A stretch of DNA of 64,000 nucleotides from Edaphochlamys debaryana (Eukaryota; Chlorophyta; Chlorophyceae; Chlamydomonadales): positions 310,001 to 374,000 of the forward strand of contig JAEHOE010000050.1 in the NCBI GenBank assembly GCA_016858145.1. The letters are read 5' to 3'. The notes under the pieces were generated by a model. It did no database searches, was not told the DNA's origin, and was given only the letters and a program-made list of their open reading frames with translations. Position 1 is the stretch's first letter, and each line of letters starts with the position of its first letter. This document shows, in pieces, positions 59,846-64,000 of this stretch. The position numbers and the translations under genes are program-made.

Positions 59846-60285
59846 GGCGCAGCGCGAGTCCGGTTCGCGCTTTTGCAGCAGCTCACTTGCTTTGAAAGTG
59901 ACAGCGACAGTTGTTTATCCCAAAGTCAGCGCTAGGGCTTCAAATTTGACTCGGCTCTGGCTTGACCGGGCCACCTCCGTTCATATACTGGTTTGTGAAG
60001 GATATGTTTACTCTCTGGAAATATGATAATCATGGGTGGTAGTGGGAGGTGCCGGCGAGTAGGCACTGGCACGTCGCGTGCCCCGTGTCCCCGGACCCCG
60101 TCGCCCACACGACCAGTACCCCCTGCGCCCCCCTGCCCCTCCGCCTTTGCTTCCCTCGCCTTCACGCCACAACGTCAGTCGCCACTCGGGATCTATTCTA
60201 GGGACCTGACAGCGCCAGGGCCTAAGTGGCTCTGCCGCGCTCTGCCTATACTCAAGCACAAGACAGTTCCCGCTTCAGCTGACCC
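59846..60285. other. Intergenic region upstream of the CUE-like gene
   Basis: 440 bp between two same-strand genes. It includes a relatively AT-rich stretch at about 59985-60035. No motif assigned. Confidence 0.4.
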
Positions 60286-60585
60286 TCACGCCTTCTTGGC
60301 CGCAGCCTTCTTGGGGGCCGCAGCCTTCTTGGCCGCAGCCTCCTTGGCCGCAGCCTTCTTGGCCGCAGCCTTCTTGGCCCGGGACTTGGTCACCCGGTCC
60401 CGGGACCTGCACGTCTTGCACTCGCCGCACTGGCACATGCGCAGGCGCTGCTGCTGTTTGTAGCCGGCGAAGCCGATGCAGCGCTCCTCCTGGGTCTCCC
60501 AGGCCTTGGTGCTTGTGGCGGACAGCTGGTCGTCGGTGGCGGCGGCCATGTAGGCGGGCAGGCCGTTGCCGAGCTCCTCCTGCAT
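60286..60585 (-). CDS. Small Cys-cluster protein with Lys/Ala-rich tail
   Basis: Single open exon of 99 codons from MQEELGNGLPAYMAAATDDQ to TGA at 60286. The middle has KAWETQEERCIGFAGYKQQQ then RMCQCGECKTCRSRDR, a cluster of four Cys in ten residues that could bind zinc. The tail is a run of KKAAA/KEAAA/PKKAAA repeats like those of histone H1 and other basic DNA-associated proteins. Function unknown; a nuclear DNA- or RNA-binding role is only inferred from composition. An upstream exon is possible, because the first ATG follows closely on an AG (CCAGGACCAATG). Confidence 0.6.
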   Translation of the reverse strand: MQEELGNGLPAYMAAATDDQLSATSTKAWETQEERCIGFAGYKQQQRLRMCQCGECKTCRSRDRVTKSRAKKAAAKKAAAKEAAAKKAAAPKKAAAKKA

Positions 60586-61293
60586 TGGTCCTGGAGCTTA
60601 TGGAGGTAGGGGGGGGGGAAGAGGACGGAAGAGGCAGCGGCAGGGAAGGAGATATTGCTGGAAAGGGGCAGAGGAACCGGGTCCCGCAGTGCCGCAGAGC
60701 TGCTCTGTCGCGCTACGTGAGTGCCTTGCTGGCTGAATTGCGGGGAAGCAACGCGCGGACCGGCAAGACCACTGCTGGCAACCATCCCAGCGTACCTTCA
60801 CTGCGTCACCCCTCCGCGCCCCTCGTCCCCCCGTGCTCTGCCTTGCGTGTCGAGGCATGTCGCAATCTGGCCGTCGGTTTGCCCCCACCCCGGCTGCCCC
60901 CGCCTGCCTCCGCCTGCCCGCCCTCCCTCCCCGCACCTCCCCAGCTCCTGTGTCGGAGCTAATCCCTTCTCATAGCCCGTTCCCTCTACGTCATGTCGAC
61001 AGTCGACAGAACTGGGGCACTGGGCACGTCAGAGGCTCATGACGTGGATGACCCTGCATGAAGTCTATCGTCCACACCAAACAAAGTAACCCGCTCCCGG
61101 TCACTACTGCACTTTCACGAACCATATGCCTATGTAATACACCCAAATGGGCCTTCCGCTACGCGGCGCGCCCCACTGGACATGGCGCTCCTACTCCGTT
61201 TCAGCCTTGTAGCCTGATTACATGAGCCTTTTACTTGCTGCTTTAACACAATAGACCCCAAACGCAGTGGGGCGCTCGACAGCTCGCCGAAAG
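60586..61293. promoter_or_regulatory. Divergent intergenic region before the LRR gene
   Basis: 708 bp between opposite starts. It probably holds the LRR promoter and that of the small basic protein. The stretch near 61080-61260 is less GC-rich than its surroundings. Confidence 0.4.
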
Positions 61294-64000
61294 ATGCCCC
61301 AATTTGCTTTCGCCAGCCTCGCCTGCTGCCTGGGCGCGCCCAAGCGCCCGCAGCCTACACCGACTTCCACTTCCGATAGCTTGAATTTAGGGAGCCCACA
61401 TGCGAAGTCGCCAGGGGCGCAGGAGCGGAACAAGTCGCGACCGCTTCCCGGGAGGCTATCCCTTGACTCGGAGGTAGGGTGGGCTTAGGGCAACTTGCGA
61501 CGATGCGTTTGGGGCCGTCGTCGGCTCCCAGGAAGCCTGACTCAGGCCCTGAGTTCCGTTTCCGCGACCCGACCAACGCCCCTCGCCCCCCTCCGAGCTG
61601 CAGGAGCCGTCCTCAGTCTCCGACGACGTCCCGCCCGAGGCGCTCCTCACCGCACGCGGCTCCGCGCTATTCGGGTCCGCCAGCGCCCAGGAGCCCACAA
61701 AACCCAAGGCGCCGCGAGTGCTCTGGAGCTTACCACAGGTGGGCCGCCCGCCTCCCTGACACCAAGCTCTGCCCCTGCTCGGTCTCCCTCACCCCACCGG
61801 GCCTACCCCACCGCCTCACGCGCAATACGCTTTCGTTCAAACCTGCAGGGTCCGCAGCAGCGACTCAATGTGGTCGAGGGCTCGCCCGTGAGCCCGGACT
61901 TCATTGCGGGCCTGAGCGAGGGCATCGAGGTGGACCCGCAGCTGTGCGAGGCCAAGGACTTCCTGTTCCGGCAGCAGCACGGCGTCCGCCTGAGCCTGTG
62001 CATGGTCATGGAGGTGGGGGCCGCGGCAGAACCGGACGCATTGGCCGGTTCGCTTTGCCCACTTTTGGTTGAGGGTCCCAGGTCCTATGTTCAGCACGCA
62101 GCCCTAGCATGCCAGGGATACTGAGCTCACGGCTTGAGGACAAGAGGCGGGACGCCGGGGGCCGGCGACAGAGCGCGCGCATGCTCGGTTACCTGCCCTC
62201 TGGTGAACAATAAATTCAACGTGCCGCCTCGCCCTCCTGGTCGTTCCCGCCACCTCCCTCCCTTGTCTTGGTCCTTGCTCCGCAGCACACGGGCCTCGTG
62301 CGGCACCACCTGCGGGGGGGCGATCTGCAGTGCCACCACCACGAGATCTGGCTCTTCCTGCTCATCCACGCTCCCGCCAACGAGGGGTCCTGGCTGTGGC
62401 CCATCGGGAGAGAGGTGGGGCACTTTTGTGGGTGGCGGCAGGCAGGCAGCAGGCTCTGCCCCATGCATGCCCAGCACGCGCTTGCTCACTGCGCAACGTC
62501 ACTCCACTGGCTCCCAACAGCTTCATGCGCTCATTCCCACCCTCTCCGGACCCCGCTCCACCCCACCATTTCCCAACGCCTTAGTCCGACTTCGAGGACC
62601 TGTCCACCCTGGACCTGGGCATGATCCGCTGCACCGTGTTCAAGGAGGGCGTGGCCTGGCTGGACCTGTCCAACACGCAGCTCACGGCCTTCCCCAAGGA
62701 GCTGGCGGCCATGGCATCGCTGCACAGGCTGGAGCTGTTCGGGAACACCATCTCGGAGGTCCCCGACGCAATCGCGAACCTGCGCCAGCTGCACTACCTC
62801 AGCCTCAACAGCAACCAGATCAAAAAGGTCACGTGAGTCGGGCTCGGGGCTGTGCGGCTAGTACGGTTCCGTAGCGCCCAGGGCGCCTGCAGCAAACCTG
62901 CAGGAGGCCTGTGCTTCCGGCGGCTCTCGCCAACAACTCAGGCCAACCCTGGGGAGTGCCGCTCAAAGGACCCCAAAAACATCGCGACAACTCGAGGTTC
63001 GATTGCGATTGAACGGTAAAGCTTTCGTGCCTCTGCGCCTGCCCCCGCAGGCCCCGCCTGGCGGAGCTCACCAAGCTCAAGTGGCTGTCCCTGAACGCCA
63101 ACGAGCTGACCGAGGTGCCGCACATGCCTTCCAGCGTAGAGCGCCTGTCGCTGCACATGAACCGCATCAAGCTCCTGGAGGAGCCGCGCCCCACGGAAGC
63201 CGCGGCCGAGGCCGGGACCGACGGCGCCGCCCCGCCTGCTGTCGGCGGCCCGACGGGGCATGGCAAGGCTGACGGCAGCCGCCCTGCCGAAGCGGCGGAT
63301 GGTAGCGCTGAGGCCGGAGCGGGCGCCTCGCCCGAAGGCGGGAGAGAAGAAGGCGGTGCAGGGCCAGGCGTGGCAGGTGGAGGTGAGGCGGAGGTGGACT
63401 CTGACGCTGTGGACGTGGTCCTGGCGCAGCCGGAGCCGAGCGGCTGCAGCCAGGGCGGGCCTCTGGCCCGGCTGGACAAGCTGCGGGTGCTGTCGCTCTT
63501 CACCAACCAGATCGAGGCGCTGCCGCGGGAGGTCTTCAGCGCCTGGACCGCAATCGACCGGCTGTCGCTGCAGCGCAATTGCCTCACGGAGGTGCCGGAG
63601 GAGATCGGTGGGTCCCGCGAGCCGCTTTCGGAGGGGTGCTGAGGACTGATGAAAGGGTTAAGAAGTCACTGCTGTGGTGTGGGTCGGGCTGGAAGTTGTC
63701 GTATCGTTTACAGGCCGTTGCACAAACAGCTCTCGCCTCTTGGCCCTGTCGGCGCTCTCTGGATGTGCTCGTCCGTTGCCCTCTTGCCACGAGGCCCGAG
63801 CTGGGCTCAAGTGTACTGAGCAAACGGGCACACCACCCGTCTCCGCAGGCCTGATGGTGAACCTGGAGCACCTGTGGCTGTTCGGCAACCAGCTCACGCG
63901 CCTGCCCGAGGCGCTGGGCTCGCTGCCCAAGCTGAGCAAGCTGTGGGCGGGCAACAACCTGCTCACGGAGCTGCCCGCCAGCCTGGGCCGCTGCAGCCTG
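61294..64000 (+). CDS. Leucine-rich-repeat protein, partial at right edge
   Basis: Exons: 61294 to about 61471 (MPQFAFASLACCLGAPKRPQ), about 61605-61738, 61850-62011, 62285-62413, 62585-62832, 63050 to about 63606, and 63849 onward off the window. The N-terminal ~180 residues hold an unrecognised domain with DFIAGLSEGIEVDPQLCEAK, RQQHGVRLSLCMVME and HHHEIWLFLLIHAP. LRRs start at about 62640: AWLDLSNTQLTAFPKEL, LHRLELFGNTISEVPDAI, LHYLSLNSNQIKKV, LKWLSLNANELTEVP, VERLSLHMNRIKLLEEP. After a ~75-residue Gly/Ala/Glu-rich insertion they resume: LRVLSLFTNQIEALPREV, IDRLSLQRNCLTEVPEEIG, LEHLWLFGNQLTRLPEALG. The xLPxxIGxLxxLxxLxLxxNxL pattern is the plant Ras-group/PIRL or bacterial type. Partner unknown; no kinase domain is seen within the window. 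Confidence 0.85.

Noticed and set aside
1..64000. tRNA, rRNA, transposase or reverse-transcriptase genes
   Set aside because: No cloverleaf-like sequences with A/B boxes, rRNA motifs or transposon protein motifs were recognised by eye; a tRNAscan or RepeatMasker run could overturn this.

Overview
This is nuclear DNA of a GC-rich green alga. The genes are split by many short GC-rich introns, nearly all GT-AG with a few probable GC-AG. Several products are plastid-type: ribosomal protein S20, a plastid-like adenylate kinase and a eukaryotic-type HisA with a leader. Two genes are ciliary: MKS1, a transition-zone protein, and p28, an inner-arm dynein light chain. A chlorophyte that builds motile cilia, of Chlamydomonadales or Sphaeropleales type, fits best; a strictly non-motile Chlorella-type alga fits poorly. 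The species cannot be named from the sequence. TAG is used as an ordinary terminal stop in several genes, so the code looks standard.

Layout from left to right: (1) 1-7308, minus: a TIR-like/NACHT/WD40 protein of NLR (STAND) architecture, cut by the left window edge. (2) 8530-11308, plus: an F-box protein with an unrecognised C-terminal half. (3) 12916-15586, minus: histidine-biosynthesis isomerase HisA/HISN3. (4) 15970-26225, plus: a very large MKS1 with its B9 domain, an added Ig-like domain and low-complexity tails. (5) 27304-29902, minus: inosine triphosphatase. (6) 31856-35746, minus: catalytic subunit of protein phosphatase 4. (7) 36164-38161, plus: adenylate kinase. (8) 39474-41198, minus: dynein p28. 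(9) 41441-41878, plus: an orphan ORF. (10) 42642-43354, minus: plastid ribosomal protein S20. (11) 43881-47241, minus: a gamma-glutamylcyclotransferase-like protein. (12) 47631-51152, plus: a MYND zinc-finger protein. (13) 51704-57320, minus: a Golgi-type GT71/MNN1-like mannosyltransferase. (14) 57824-59845, minus: a CUE-domain-like protein. (15) 60286-60585, minus: a small Lys/Ala-rich protein. (16) 61294 to the right edge, plus: a leucine-rich-repeat protein.

There is no operon logic. Several pairs are divergent and probably share promoter regions: NLR/F-box, HisA/MKS1, PP4c/adenylate kinase, p28/orphan ORF and GGCT-like/MYND. No transposon ORFs, tRNA or rRNA genes or CRISPR arrays were recognised.

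The most unusual signals are: the TIR-like/NACHT/WD40 gene, in which each complete WD40 repeat is one phase-0 exon; the Ig-like domain fused to MKS1; repeated decayed copies of exon edges lying 100-340 bp from their parent exons in MKS1 and HisA; and an expanded active-site motif in the inosine triphosphatase. Exon boundaries were called by eye from splice consensus, reading frame and family similarity, so individual junctions may be off by a few bases.
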